Source: an uncultured Parvularculaceae bacterium (lineage in GTDB: Bacteria; Pseudomonadota; Alphaproteobacteria; Caulobacterales; Parvularculaceae). Taken from it: a DNA stretch of 64,000 nt. Below, piece after piece: positions 42,392 to 51,695 of this stretch. The stretch is taken from NCBI GenBank assembly GCA_947259375.1, contig CAMYLZ010000016.1:1-64000 (forward strand), in the 5' to 3' direction. The stretch's first letter is position 1, and each line of letters opens with the position of its first letter. Below the pieces are notes generated by a model. That model was given only the letters and a program-made list of their open reading frames with translations, searched no databases and was not told the origin of the DNA. Made by a program: the position numbers and the translations under genes.

Positions 42392-43516
42392 ATGACGACA
42401 AAGGGCGACAGCGGGCAAGCATCCGGCGGCCGGACGCGGCGCGCGCATTACGCGGCGACGATTGCCGCCGGCCTCGCAATGGCGGCGGCGAGCGCGCCGG
42501 CGGCGGCGCAAAACCAGATCGACGATCCGCAATTGAGCCCGATGATCTTTGGGCCGACCCAAAAGGAAAAGCGCGACAAGGTCCGCCAGGAAGAAAAAAA
42601 GCGTCAGGAAGCGCTGGAAGAAGCGCTGACCCTCACCTCGGAGCAGGAGCAAGACGCCAACCGCCTCGATGAGCCGAAAACCCGCCCGCTCCTGTTTGGC
42701 AATGGCGACGGCGAGGATCCTACCGGCGGGTCGATTACCCTTGGCGAGGAAGACGACAATCGCCGCTTCTGGGGCGTTCTTACCTTTCTCGCGCCGGAAG
42801 AGACGAACCTGTCGATCGGCATCGGCCCGGTCTATGAGCCGGATTATTTCGGCTCGAACGATTATGAATTCAAAGCCGACCCGCAAGTCTATGTGAAATT
42901 CAAGAACTTCGTGTTTCTTGACGATGACGGCGCCGATTTCGCGCTGTTCGGCTTTTCACGGTTTCGCTTCGGGCCGTCCTTGCGCATTCGCGGGCGCCGC
43001 GACCAGGACGACAATCCGGCCTTGCAGGGGCTTGGCGATGTCGGCACCACGTTCGAATTTGGCGGTTTCGCCGCGACTACCTTCCTCGACCGCTTCGCCT
43101 TCAAGGCCAAGGTTCGCCACGGCCTGAAGACCGGCCATCGCGGCACCATCGTTGACGGTTATCTGACCGCCCTGTTGTTCCGCGCCGGGCCGGTTTCCGT
43201 TTCCACCAGCGGACAGGCAAGCTGGATCGGCGACCGCTATGCGGATGCTTACTTTTCCGTGACGCCCGACCAGTCCTTGCGCTCCGGCGGTGTGTTGGGC
43301 GTCTATGATGTCGATGCCGGCTTCCGCGATGTCGGCGGCAGCATTAACGCCTATATCAATATTCGCGATCGCTGGTCGCTGAACCCTTACGCCAGCTACC
43401 GTTATGTTTTTGATGATTACGCCAATGCGCCGATCATCGCCGATTTCGGCGACCGCGATCAATTCACCGTCGGCTTTCACATCATGCGCGAATTTACTTT
43501 TGGCGGCGGCCGCTGA
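42392..43516 (+). CDS. MipA/OmpV family outer membrane protein
   Basis: A 374-residue outer membrane protein with a signal peptide (IAAGLAMAAASAPAAAQNQ), then a charged linker of about 75 residues (KEKRDKVRQEEKKRQEALEE) and a MipA/OmpV beta-barrel. Barrel signatures are IGIGPVYEPDYFGSNDYEF, GPSLRIRGRRDQDDNPALQG, VKVRHGLKTGH-type turns, and YRYVFDDYANAPIIADFGD near the end. MipA is a scaffold for murein synthesis or an antibiotic-sensitivity protein; function here is open. I use the ATG at 42392, after GAGGGG; two starts at 42362-42367 are possible. Confidence 0.88.
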   Translation: MTTKGDSGQASGGRTRRAHYAATIAAGLAMAAASAPAAAQNQIDDPQLSPMIFGPTQKEKRDKVRQEEKKRQEALEEALTLTSEQEQDANRLDEPKTRPLLFGNGDGEDPTGGSITLGEEDDNRRFWGVLTFLAPEETNLSIGIGPVYEPDYFGSNDYEFKADPQVYVKFKNFVFLDDDGADFALFGFSRFRFGPSLRIRGRRDQDDNPALQGLGDVGTTFEFGGFAATTFLDRFAFKAKVRHGLKTGHRGTIVDGYLTALLFRAGPVSVSTSGQASWIGDRYADAYFSVTPDQSLRSGGVLGVYDVDAGFRDVGGSINAYINIRDRWSLNPYASYRYVFDDYANAPIIADFGDRDQFTVGFHIMREFTFGGGR

Positions 43517-43549
43517 CGCGCGACCGCAGTCCCGCATTCATGACATGAA

Positions 43550-43578
43550 AAAACGCGGCGCCGACAGCGCCGCGTTTT
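43550..43578. terminator. Bidirectional terminator
   Basis: AAAACGCGGCGC (43550-43561) pairs perfectly with GCGCCGCGTTTT (43567-43578) around a five-base loop, between the convergent MipA-like and lipoprotein genes. Confidence 0.9.
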
Positions 43579-43600
43579 CGGTTCCAGATGGCTGAAAAAT

Positions 43601-44542
43601 CTATTCCGGCTTGCGGAATTTCAGCGTCATGCGGTCGGTCTCACCGATCGCCAGCATTTGTTCGCGCAGTTCCGCTTGCGCTTCATCCGCCTCATGATCG
43701 CGCGAGGTCGCCAAAGTCGGCGGCAGGCGCCAGACGAAATCATCCGTCGTCGGCTGGTCTTTCGGATTGGCGTTGACCTCGCTCATATCGAGCAATTCGA
43801 AACCGGCGTTCTCGAACACGGCGATAATCTGCGATTGCTTGACATAGCCGTTATCGCCATTCGCCCAGTCGTCCGGCGCATCTTCCGGCGCGCGGTGCTG
43901 CACGACGCCGACAATCCCGCCTGGCTTGAGCACCATGTCGATATCGGCGAGCGCTTCGGTAAAGAACCGGCCGCCTTCAAGCCGGTTGAAATGATGCGCC
44001 GCGCGATTCATGAAAACCACATCGACCGTGCCCGCCAGCTCCGCCGGGGCCGAGCCAAACACGAAGGCGCCGACGGATGCGCTGTCCTCGCCGCCAAGCG
44101 CGCTTGCCGCCGCTTGATAGCTGTCGGTCCAGCTCTGGCGTTTTTCGAGGAATTCCGCCGTCGCGAAGCCTTCGAATAACGGCCACATCTCCATCGAATA
44201 ATCCGCGCCGATCAGCTTGCCGTCAGCACCAAGATAATCCACCAGGATCGGCGCCCACCAGCCGGGCTCGCCCGGCAGGGCGTCGACAACCGTCATGCCC
44301 GGCTTGACGCCGAGAAATTCGAGCGTCTCTTTCGGGTGGCGATATTGATAACGCGCCTTGGTGTCATCGGACTGGGCTTCGAGCACCGCCGCAAGTTTTT
44401 CGGACGCGGACTGGCTGGCGCCGGCCGCTTCCCCCTCGCTCATTTCCGTTTCAGCGGGCGCTGCATGTTCATCGGCTTCCGGCGCTTCCTGCGCGCAGGC
44501 GGCAAGCGCAAGAGCGGCCGCGCCCATCATCAAATGTCTCAT
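43601..44542 (-). CDS. Methyltransferase-fold lipoprotein (COG4798-like)
   Basis: A 313-residue protein with a lipoprotein signal peptide (MGAAALALAACAQE), a low-complexity Ala/Glu-rich linker to about residue 55, and a domain similar to predicted SAM methyltransferases: TLEFLGVKPGMTVVDALPGE and then DVVFMNRAAHHFNR, IDMVLKPGGIVGVVQHRAPE. A methyltransferase fold exported to the periplasm is unusual because SAM is cytoplasmic, though such exported members are known. Motif I is VVDALPGEPGW, shifted from the usual GxGxG, so activity is uncertain. The name is therefore structural only. Confidence 0.82.
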   Translation of the reverse strand: MRHLMMGAAALALAACAQEAPEADEHAAPAETEMSEGEAAGASQSASEKLAAVLEAQSDDTKARYQYRHPKETLEFLGVKPGMTVVDALPGEPGWWAPILVDYLGADGKLIGADYSMEMWPLFEGFATAEFLEKRQSWTDSYQAAASALGGEDSASVGAFVFGSAPAELAGTVDVVFMNRAAHHFNRLEGGRFFTEALADIDMVLKPGGIVGVVQHRAPEDAPDDWANGDNGYVKQSQIIAVFENAGFELLDMSEVNANPKDQPTTDDFVWRLPPTLATSRDHEADEAQAELREQMLAIGETDRMTLKFRKPE

Positions 44543-44618
44543 CGGTTTCCCCTTTCGTTAAACCCTCGCCCTTGTAGCAATGTCGCGCCGTCGCGCCAAA
44601 TGCTGATTGACCATCCGC

Positions 44619-45062
44619 TCAGCGTGCGGATTTGAACAATAGCGGATAAAGTAACGCGTTGGCGGCGGCGACCACGGAAAAGACGATCAGCGCATCGACC
44701 ATGCTCCAGATATAAAACGCTTTCACCGCATCGACATAATGGTTCATGTAAACAGCGGCGAGACTGACGAAGAACAGGCACATGACGCCGTAACCGAGAA
44801 AGCTCTTGACGATCATCGGGCCTTTGAGCGCCGGCGCCATCAGGTGAAAGCCGAGCGCGGCGGCGAACCACATGGCATAATTATAGAACAGCGACCGCAT
44901 GAAATCACCGGTCGAAAAGTCATTGTCAAAAACCGCCGGAAATTGCGGAATGGCCTGATGCAAGGGCGTCATGACGGTCGCCGCTTCGATGGGCCCGCCG
45001 ACGAAATAGCGCACGACGTTCAGCGCCAATGTCAGAACAATCAGCTTGAGGAAGGTTTTCAC
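44619..45062 (-). CDS. Hypothetical membrane protein with four helices
   Basis: A 147-residue protein with four hydrophobic segments (LKLIVLTLALNVVRYFVG; MRSLFYNYAMWFAAALGFHL; SFLGYGVMCLFFVSLAAVYM; WSMVDALIVFSVVAAANALL). It uses a GTG start at 45062. No family is recognised. It follows pntB on the same strand, 25 bases after its stop, and may be co-transcribed. Confidence 0.65.
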   Translation of the reverse strand: MKTFLKLIVLTLALNVVRYFVGGPIEAATVMTPLHQAIPQFPAVFDNDFSTGDFMRSLFYNYAMWFAAALGFHLMAPALKGPMIVKSFLGYGVMCLFFVSLAAVYMNHYVDAVKAFYIWSMVDALIVFSVVAAANALLYPLLFKSAR

Positions 45063-45087
45063 AAAACGCCCCCATTGCTGCGCGCCG

Positions 45088-46488
45088 TCAAAGCGCCTTG
45101 ACGATTTCCTCGCACATTTTCTTGGCGTCGCCGAACAGCATCATGGTGTTGTCGCGGAAGAACAGCTCGTTCTGCACGCCCGCATAGCCGGACGCCATGG
45201 AGCGCTTGACGAACAGCACTGTGCCGGCGTTTTCAACGTCAAGCACCGGCATGCCGTAGATCGGCGACGTCTTGTCGGTCTTCGCCGCCGGGTTAGTGAC
45301 GTCATTGGCGCCGATGACGAAAGCAACGTCTGCGGTGCGAAACTCGGCATTGATGTCTTCAAGCTCGAACACCTCGTCATACGGCACCTGCGCTTCGGCG
45401 AGCAGCACATTCATATGCCCCGGCATGCGGCCCGCAACCGGGTGGATCGCATATTTCACTTCGACGCCTTCTTCTTTCAGCATGTCGCACATTTCGCGAA
45501 GCGCGTGCTGGGCTTGCGCCACCGCCATGCCGTAACCGGGTACGATGATGACCTTGCCGGCGTTTTTCATGATGAAAGCCGCGTCATCGGCCGAGCCCTG
45601 CTTGACCGGGCGGTCTTCGTCGCCTGCGCCGGCGGCGGCGGCGTCATCGCCGCCGAACCCGCCGAGGATAACCGAGATGAAGGACCGGTTCATGCCCTTG
45701 CACATGATGTAGGAAAGGATCGCGCCTGACGAGCCGACCAGCGCGCCGGTAATGATCAGCGCCATGTTCTCCAGCGTGAAGCCGATGCCCGCCGCCGCCC
45801 AGCCGGAATAGGAGTTGAGCATCGAGATCACCACCGGCATGTCCGCCCCGCCGATAGGGACAATCAGCAAGAAGCCGAGCGCGAACGCCACCAGCGTCAG
45901 GAGCATGAAGGTCGTCGCCGACTGCTCGCCTGTCATCAGCATGCCGATGAAGATCAATATCGCCAGCCCCAGCCCGAGATTGATCGGATGGCGCATGGGC
46001 AACAGGATCGGCTTTCCCGACATGTTGCCGTTGAGTTTGGCGAAAGCGATCACCGAGCCGGAAAAGGTGATGGCGCCAATGGCGACGCCCAGCGACATTT
46101 CGATGATCGATTGCAGGTGAATATGCCCCGGCTCGCCAATCCCGAAGGCATTCGGCGCGAGGAACGCCGCCCAGGCGATAAAGACCGCCGCCATGCCGAC
46201 CAGCGAATGAAACGCGGCGACAAGCTGCGGCATCGCCGTCATCGGAATGCGCCGCGCAATATAAATGCCCGGCACGGCGCCGGCGGCGACCGCAAGCAGC
46301 ACGAAAAACCAGGTGCCGAAGCCTTTGTTTTCCAGCACGAACAGCGTCGTCACGACGGCGATGCCCATGCCGATCATGCCGAAGCGATTGCCCTGGCGCG
46401 AGGTTTCCGGGCTCGACAGCCCGCGCAGCGCGAGGATGAAGAGAATGCCCGAGGCGACGTAAAGGAGCGCCGGTAAATTGTCAGCCAT
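45088..46488 (-). CDS. pntB: NAD(P) transhydrogenase beta subunit
   Basis: A 466-residue membrane subunit that carries the proton channel and the NADP domain of the proton-driven transhydrogenase, which makes NADPH from NADH. Nine or so transmembrane segments fill the first 270 residues; the NADP-binding domain follows with VIIVPGYGMAVAQAQHAL, YAIHPVAGRMPGHMNVLLAE and FVIGANDVTNPAAKTD. It is the last Pnt gene of the set. Confidence 0.97.
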   Translation of the reverse strand: MADNLPALLYVASGILFILALRGLSSPETSRQGNRFGMIGMGIAVVTTLFVLENKGFGTWFFVLLAVAAGAVPGIYIARRIPMTAMPQLVAAFHSLVGMAAVFIAWAAFLAPNAFGIGEPGHIHLQSIIEMSLGVAIGAITFSGSVIAFAKLNGNMSGKPILLPMRHPINLGLGLAILIFIGMLMTGEQSATTFMLLTLVAFALGFLLIVPIGGADMPVVISMLNSYSGWAAAGIGFTLENMALIITGALVGSSGAILSYIMCKGMNRSFISVILGGFGGDDAAAAGAGDEDRPVKQGSADDAAFIMKNAGKVIIVPGYGMAVAQAQHALREMCDMLKEEGVEVKYAIHPVAGRMPGHMNVLLAEAQVPYDEVFELEDINAEFRTADVAFVIGANDVTNPAAKTDKTSPIYGMPVLDVENAGTVLFVKRSMASGYAGVQNELFFRDNTMMLFGDAKKMCEEIVKAL

Positions 46489-46499
46489 GATCGCGTCCC

Positions 46500-46973
46500 C
46501 TACCGTTCTTTTTTCTTGTACATCGCCAGCATGCGCTGGGTGACGAGGAACCCGCCGAATATGTTGACGCTGGCAAGCGCCACCCCGGCAAAGCCCAGGA
46601 ATTTCGACCAGCCCCCTGCGGCCGATTCAGCAAGGTCCGCGCCGAGTGCGATCAGCGCGCCGACAATCACCACGGAAGAAATCGCGTTGGTCACCGACAT
46701 CAGCGGCGTGTGCAGCGCCGGGGTCACCGACCAGACGACGTAATAGCCGACGAAGATCGCAAGAACGAAGATTGTCGCCAGAAAGACGAAATCGGATATC
46801 GGGCTCGACGCGGCGATGATGGCGAGCTGATCGGCGATCTCGCGCGCCTGCTCGGCTGCGGCGGTCGCCGCTTCCGCATTGCCGCTGGCGTTCGCGGCCG
46901 CCGCCTCGGCGGCCTTGGCGGCCTCTTCGGCGGCCTTGGCGGCTTCCTCGACCTGTTCGCGTTTATCCTGCAT
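46500..46973 (-). CDS. NAD(P) transhydrogenase alpha-2 (membrane part of alpha subunit)
   Basis: A 157-residue membrane part of PntA as a separate gene, as in many Alphaproteobacteria. The N-terminus has an unusual Ala/Glu coiled-coil run of about 50 residues ([20 protein letters not shown]), then three to four helices ([57 protein letters not shown]). It lies 11 bases before pntB. A coiled-coil extension like this is not typical of the subunit. Confidence 0.9.
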   Translation of the reverse strand: MQDKREQVEEAAKAAEEAAKAAEAAAANASGNAEAATAAAEQAREIADQLAIIAASSPISDFVFLATIFVLAIFVGYYVVWSVTPALHTPLMSVTNAISSVVIVGALIALGADLAESAAGGWSKFLGFAGVALASVNIFGGFLVTQRMLAMYKKKER

Positions 46974-47003
46974 GGCAAGCCGGCTCCTTTGCGGGGATGG
47001 TTC

Positions 47004-48251
47004 TTATTCTTTCAGCGGCGAAGGCGCGTCCGGGGTTTCGGACGCCCCGTCATTTGACGTCTCGTCTGTCGGCGCTTCCGCCGCCGGCGATTCCTCGGGC
47101 GCGGGCTCTTCCGCCGGCGCTGCTTCCTCGAACGCCGGATGCACGATCGCGCCGCCGCGGGTCAGCGCGACGCCCTTGATGATGTCGTCTTCCGGGTCGG
47201 CGACGAAGGCGTTCTTGTCCTTGTCGTAGAACGCAGAGACGAAATTGAAGACATTGCGCGCATAAAGACCCGACGCGTCGGCGGCGAGCCTGCCCGGCAC
47301 ATTGTTGAATCCGAGGATGGTGACGCCGCCGGTCTCGATCGCCTCGCCGGCGCGCGACAGCTCGACATTGCCGCCGGCCTCGACCGCAAGGTCGACAATC
47401 ACCGACCCGGCGCGCATGGACTGAACCATATCGGCGCTGACGAGCTTCGGCGCAGACCGGCCGGGGATCAGCGCCGTTGTAATGACGATATCCTGCTTTT
47501 TGATATGTTCGCTGACGAATTCGGCCTGGCGTTTTTGGAAGTCCTCGGACATTTCCTTGGCGTAGCCGCCCGCCGTTTCGGCTTCCTTCATCGCCTCTTC
47601 ATCGACGGTCACGAATGTCGCGCCGAGGCTTTCGACCTGCTCTTTCGCCGCGAAGCGCACATCGGTGGCGGAAACGATCGCGCCGAGCCGGCGCGCGGTC
47701 GCAATCGCCTGAAGGCCGGCGACGCCTGCGCCCATGACGAAGACTTTCGCGGCGGCGATCGTGCCGGCGGCCGTCATCATCATCGGCAGCGCCCGTCCGT
47801 AATAGGCCGATGCGTCGATCACCGATTTGTAGCCGGCGAGATTCGATTGTGAGGAAAGCACGTCCATCGACTGCGCGCGGGTAATCCGCGGCATGAAATC
47901 CATCGCCATGGCGTCAACGCCGAGCCGCGCATAGGCGCCAAGCTGGTCCGGGTCGCCATAAGGCGCGAGAATGCCGACCAGCGTCGCGCCGCGCCCGATA
48001 ACCCGCAGCTCCTCGCTCGACGGCGCCAGCACCTTGACGACAAGTTCCGCGCCCTGCGCCGCATCCGCCGCGCTGGGGGAGATATCCGCGCCCGCTTCCT
48101 TGTAATCCGCATCGGCGAAACGCGCCGCCTCGCCCGCGCCGGTCTGGACCGTCACGCTCGCGCCCAGTCCGATGAATTTACGTACAGTTTCCGGCGTCGC
48201 CGCAACCCGGGTTTCGCCGGACCGCGTTTCCTTCAATACGGCTATTTTCAT
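47004..48251 (-). CDS. pntA: NAD(P) transhydrogenase alpha-1 (NAD-binding part)
   Basis: A 415-residue soluble NAD-binding subunit starting MKIAVLKETRSGETRVAATP, with the Rossmann motif FVMGAGVAGLQAIATARRLG and RSAPKLVSADMVQSMRAGSV. The alanine-dehydrogenase-like N-terminal domain is intact. The C-terminal 50 residues form a low-complexity acidic Glu/Pro/Ala tail. The order alpha-1, alpha-2, beta with 30- and 11-base gaps supports one operon, starting just after the aa3 oxidase subunit. Confidence 0.96.
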   Translation of the reverse strand: MKIAVLKETRSGETRVAATPETVRKFIGLGASVTVQTGAGEAARFADADYKEAGADISPSAADAAQGAELVVKVLAPSSEELRVIGRGATLVGILAPYGDPDQLGAYARLGVDAMAMDFMPRITRAQSMDVLSSQSNLAGYKSVIDASAYYGRALPMMMTAAGTIAAAKVFVMGAGVAGLQAIATARRLGAIVSATDVRFAAKEQVESLGATFVTVDEEAMKEAETAGGYAKEMSEDFQKRQAEFVSEHIKKQDIVITTALIPGRSAPKLVSADMVQSMRAGSVIVDLAVEAGGNVELSRAGEAIETGGVTILGFNNVPGRLAADASGLYARNVFNFVSAFYDKDKNAFVADPEDDIIKGVALTRGGAIVHPAFEEAAPAEEPAPEESPAAEAPTDETSNDGASETPDAPSPLKE

Positions 48252-48278
48252 CAGGCCTCCGGCGGGGCGCCGCCCGCG

Positions 48279-48506
48279 CTAGTGATGCGAGAAGAAGACT
48301 TTCACAATAATGTGGGCAAAAACGTAAACAACAACCCCGGCAATCACAGAAAGAAGAAAGCCGTTGGCCATGACAATGCTGGTGAAAAACGTCGCGAGCG
48401 CGAGCGCAGCCGGGACGCCGACTTCCGTTGCAGCGCCCATGATGCCGTCATAGGCCTTTTTGTGCTCTTCCGCGTCGCTCAACTTTTCCGAGACTTCGTC
48501 TGACAT
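48279..48506 (-). CDS. aa3-type cytochrome c oxidase subunit IV
   Basis: A 75-residue protein with the bacterial aa3 subunit IV core HKKAYDGIMGAATEVGVPAA and one transmembrane helix in ALALATFFTSIVM plus a second hydrophobic stretch (LLSVIAGVVVYVFAHIIV). It is an accessory subunit without redox centres; none of the catalytic oxidase subunits is nearby. The ATG at 48506 is preferred over the longer frame. This gene just upstream of the transhydrogenase genes is, in my experience, a common alphaproteobacterial order. Confidence 0.9.
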   Translation of the reverse strand: MSDEVSEKLSDAEEHKKAYDGIMGAATEVGVPAALALATFFTSIVMANGFLLSVIAGVVVYVFAHIIVKVFFSHH

Positions 48507-48572
48507 GGCTACCCCATCGCTTTTCCGGGCTGTTTTAAGGATTTCAGACCCTTGAGCAAGACTATTCAACGC

Positions 48573-49544
48573 CTAAACCCCAAAACGCACCGGCCAGGCG
48601 CTTAAAAGCGTCCGCAAGGTGGTGATGAAGGCGACCGGCTGGTCCATCATCAAATGGTGATGGGCCTCCGGGATCATGACGAAAGGCGAGCGCCCCAGCG
48701 CCTGTTCTTTCAAATGCTCGATTCCGTCGCCTTGGGCGAACATGGATTTTTCCCCATAGATGAACGCCAGCGGACAGCGCGCGGCGCGCAGCAGATCCCG
48801 CTCAAAATGGATTTCGAAACGGCTCAAAGGGCTGGGGTCGAACTTCCAGATCCACCCTTCTCCGCCTTCGGGCAGCGGCGCCCGGCGCAGGCCCTCACGG
48901 GCGATATAATCGAGCAAATAGAGGTTTTCCCCAGGTTGGTTGGGTAAAAGCCGGAAGCGCGAAATCGGCTCTTCCTTTGCCGCATAGACCCGCGCGGCCT
49001 TTTTTTCCTCAGCCTTGCCGGGCTTCGCCTTGATCACCGTGTAGCCTTCATGCGGGTCCGGCACGCCGAGGGGAGAATCGACCACCACCGCGCCGCCCAG
49101 GCGTTCGCCATCGCGCTCAACCGCGGCGAGCGTCACCCAGCCGCCGAAACTGTGCCCGACGACGATCGGCCGGCCGCGGCTGGCGAGCCCCGCCGCGTCG
49201 ATGACCGCGAACACCTCATTGACGAGATTGTCGAGCGAATATTTATCGCGCCAGTCCGAATCCCCCATGCCGGACAGGTCGAGCGCCGCGACCCGGCGGT
49301 TCTGGGCGAAAAACGGCGCAAATGGCCGCCACCAATTGCGATGCGCGCGCCCGCCATGCACGAACAGAACGCCGCGCCGGCCTTCCTCGCCCCAAGCCGA
49401 ATAGCGAATGCGCGCGCCATCGACCATCACCGCCCGTTCCTCGGACGGGGTCGCTATCGCATTTTCGAACCATTCCGGCGCCGGCGGCTTTTCGCCGTTC
49501 AGCGCGGCCAGCGGGCGGATCAGCTCTTCTTTGTTCTCGGTCAT
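48573..49544 (-). CDS. Alpha/beta hydrolase
   Basis: A 323-residue hydrolase. The nucleophile elbow is GHSFGGW (Ser in VVGHSFGGWVTLA, about residue 131), the oxyanion loop FVHGGRAHRNWWRPF is near 62, and a His-rich segment PEAHHHLMMDQP near the C-terminus carries the catalytic His. The acidic residue is less clear. It is of the epoxide-hydrolase/haloalkane dehalogenase-like class, with unknown substrate. A 528-base gap lies upstream. Confidence 0.85.
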   Translation of the reverse strand: MTENKEELIRPLAALNGEKPPAPEWFENAIATPSEERAVMVDGARIRYSAWGEEGRRGVLFVHGGRAHRNWWRPFAPFFAQNRRVAALDLSGMGDSDWRDKYSLDNLVNEVFAVIDAAGLASRGRPIVVGHSFGGWVTLAAVERDGERLGGAVVVDSPLGVPDPHEGYTVIKAKPGKAEEKKAARVYAAKEEPISRFRLLPNQPGENLYLLDYIAREGLRRAPLPEGGEGWIWKFDPSPLSRFEIHFERDLLRAARCPLAFIYGEKSMFAQGDGIEHLKEQALGRSPFVMIPEAHHHLMMDQPVAFITTLRTLLSAWPVRFGV

Positions 49545-50072
49545 GGCGCAGCCTTTTTCCTGCCCTTGGATAGCGGATGTTTGCTGCAGCGCAAAGCGAT
49601 CCTTGCCGCCGGCGCTCCGCCTCCATGAGCGCTTTCACCGGCGCCGACATAGGCGCTTCAGGGTTTTTTCATGGCGCCGGCCCTTCAACAAAGGCGGCAA
49701 ACCGAATGCTGCATTCACGCAATTTCATGTTTTGGCGCATCACCGCCGGAATAAAACGATGCGCATATTCTTATCTATTCTCCCGTTTCTTTTATTGACC
49801 ATGATGCGTCCTCTTATTTGATTTCGCCATGCATCCTGAAAAGGCCGGAAACAAGCAACTCAACGCGGACTATTTGGCGCATGGATTTTTGCGCATCGCA
49901 GCGCCCGGCGGCCATGGTAAACACTTTGTTAATCCGTAAGCGAATATTCTTTCGATAACCATCATTTGGGGTAAAATTCCGTATCGGAATGACACGGATT
50001 TAAAATGTTCTTTACCCAATTGGCGGAAAGTCCCTCAGCAAAGAATCAATTGCAGAAAGGCCCGCCTTCATC
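49545..50072. other. Gene-poor intergenic region upstream of the sigma-54 regulator
   Basis: No convincing gene. It contains a CtrA-like box, TAAA-N7-TTAA (49918-49932, one mismatch to the TTAA-N7-TTAA consensus), and a perfect palindrome ATTCCG TAT CGGAAT (49976-49990) about 80 bases before the regulator. A 20-codon hydrophobic ORF at 49759-49821 has no support. The region probably holds the regulator's promoter. Confidence 0.5.
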
Positions 50073-51554
50073 ATGGTGAAAACGATCCTGATCGTTGACG
50101 ACGATCCGACACAACGCCGCCTCATGCGCGCCGTGTGCGAAAAGGCGGGCTACCCGGTGCTGCAAGCCGACAGCGGCGAGAACGCGCTGCAATTGCTGCA
50201 AAGCCAGCAAGGCGCCGACATCGCGCTCATCATGCTCGATCTGCGCATGCCCGGCCTTGGCGGCATGGAAACGCTGAAACGCGCCAAGTCTTTCCGCGAA
50301 GACCTCCCGGTCATCGTGCTGACCGCGCAAGGCGGCATCGACACGGTTGTCGAGGCCATGCAGAACGGCGCGGCTGATTTCTTCGTCAAACCCGCCTCGC
50401 CCGAGCGCGTCATCGTTTCGATCAAAAACGCCTTTAACATGACGACGCTGAAGGGCGAGGTCTCCCGCCTCAAGCGCAAGCATGACGGCGCCATGGGATT
50501 TCGGGATCTTGTCGGCGAGTCCGCCGCCTTGCGGCACGTCATGCGCCTTGGCGAACGTGCGGCCGCATCGAACATCCCGATACTGATCACTGGCGAAAGC
50601 GGCACCGGCAAGGAAATGATCGCCCGCGCAATTCAGGGCTCTTCGGACCGCGCCGGGCGCGCCTTCATCACGGTCAATTGCGGCGCCATTCCGGAAAATC
50701 TCGTAGAAAGCATCCTGTTCGGTCACGAGAAAGGGTCGTTCACCGGCGCTTCCGCAAAACATATCGGCAAATTCCAGGAAGCCGATGGCGGCACGATCTT
50801 TCTCGACGAAGTGGGCGAGCTGCCCGCCGACATGCAAGTGAAATTGCTGCGCGTATTGCAGGAAGGCGAGGTCGACCCGATCGGCGCCAAGCGCCCGGTC
50901 AAGGTCGATGTGCGCGTCATCTCCGCCACCAATCGCAACCTTGCCGAAGAAGTCAAAAATGGCGGCTTCCGCGAGGATCTGTTCTATCGCCTCAATGTAT
51001 TCCCGATCGAGGTGCCGTGTTTGCGGGACCGCCGCGAAGACATCCCTGCACTGATCGATCATTTCATCGGCCGTTACAACGCCGAGGAACGCCGCGACGT
51101 GCGCGGCGTGCGCCACGAAGTGCTTGAGGTGCTGACCGCCTTCAACTGGCCGGGCAATGTCCGCCAGCTTGAGAACACGGTGTTTCGCGCCGTGGTGCTG
51201 GCCGAAGGCGCTTATCTTGCGGCGGAGGACTTTCCGCTGCTTGCCGACGCCTTTGCCGAAGCCGGCATCGAACAAGGCCCGCCCTTGCTGCTCGAGGATA
51301 GCGGCATGGACGACGCCCCGCCCGCAGCCTTGCCGCTCGCCGGCAATGCCGAGGCGGTCGATAGCCCGGTCGCCATTTTTGACCGCGAGGGACATTTGCG
51401 CTCGTTGCAGGAGATCGAAAAAGACCTCATCGAGGTGGCGATCGCCACTTATGAAGGCAAAATGTCAGAGGTTGCCCGCCGCCTTGGCATGGGCCGTTCA
51501 ACCCTTTATCGCAAGCTGCGCGAGCACGATCTGGAAGTGAAGCGCGCGAGTTGA
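50073..51554 (+). CDS. Sigma-54-dependent NtrC-family response regulator (TacA-like)
   Basis: A 493-residue regulator. The receiver has the phosphoacceptor D56 (LIMLDLRMP) with the acidic pocket VDDDPTQRR and the conserved K106 (VKPAS). The AAA+ domain has Walker A GESGTGKE (173-180), the sigma-54 contact loop GSFTGA (221-226) instead of GAFTGA, and the arginine finger region. The C-terminal Fis-type HTH is MSEVARRLGMGRSTLYRKL. It is most like Caulobacter TacA, a CtrA-controlled regulator of stalk and cell-cycle genes; that match is by layout and context, not by alignment. No partner histidine kinase is in the window. Confidence 0.92.
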   Translation: MVKTILIVDDDPTQRRLMRAVCEKAGYPVLQADSGENALQLLQSQQGADIALIMLDLRMPGLGGMETLKRAKSFREDLPVIVLTAQGGIDTVVEAMQNGAADFFVKPASPERVIVSIKNAFNMTTLKGEVSRLKRKHDGAMGFRDLVGESAALRHVMRLGERAAASNIPILITGESGTGKEMIARAIQGSSDRAGRAFITVNCGAIPENLVESILFGHEKGSFTGASAKHIGKFQEADGGTIFLDEVGELPADMQVKLLRVLQEGEVDPIGAKRPVKVDVRVISATNRNLAEEVKNGGFREDLFYRLNVFPIEVPCLRDRREDIPALIDHFIGRYNAEERRDVRGVRHEVLEVLTAFNWPGNVRQLENTVFRAVVLAEGAYLAAEDFPLLADAFAEAGIEQGPPLLLEDSGMDDAPPAALPLAGNAEAVDSPVAIFDREGHLRSLQEIEKDLIEVAIATYEGKMSEVARRLGMGRSTLYRKLREHDLEVKRAS

Positions 51555-51695
51555 GGCGGGTTGGCGTTGGGAACTTCCCGGCCTCGTCTCTCCTCCGGCA
51601 TCCTGCTCTGATTGCAAGAACGGCAACTTCATGGTTTCCCTATCCGCCAGCCCGATTCTGGCTCGGCATCGGCGCGACCCAGGCAAGGAGGCAAG

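Noticed and set aside
49759-49821. A 20-codon hydrophobic ORF that could be a toxin or leader peptide
   Set aside because: There is no ribosome site, no antitoxin or antisense RNA signal and no conserved neighbour; it could arise by chance in the gap.
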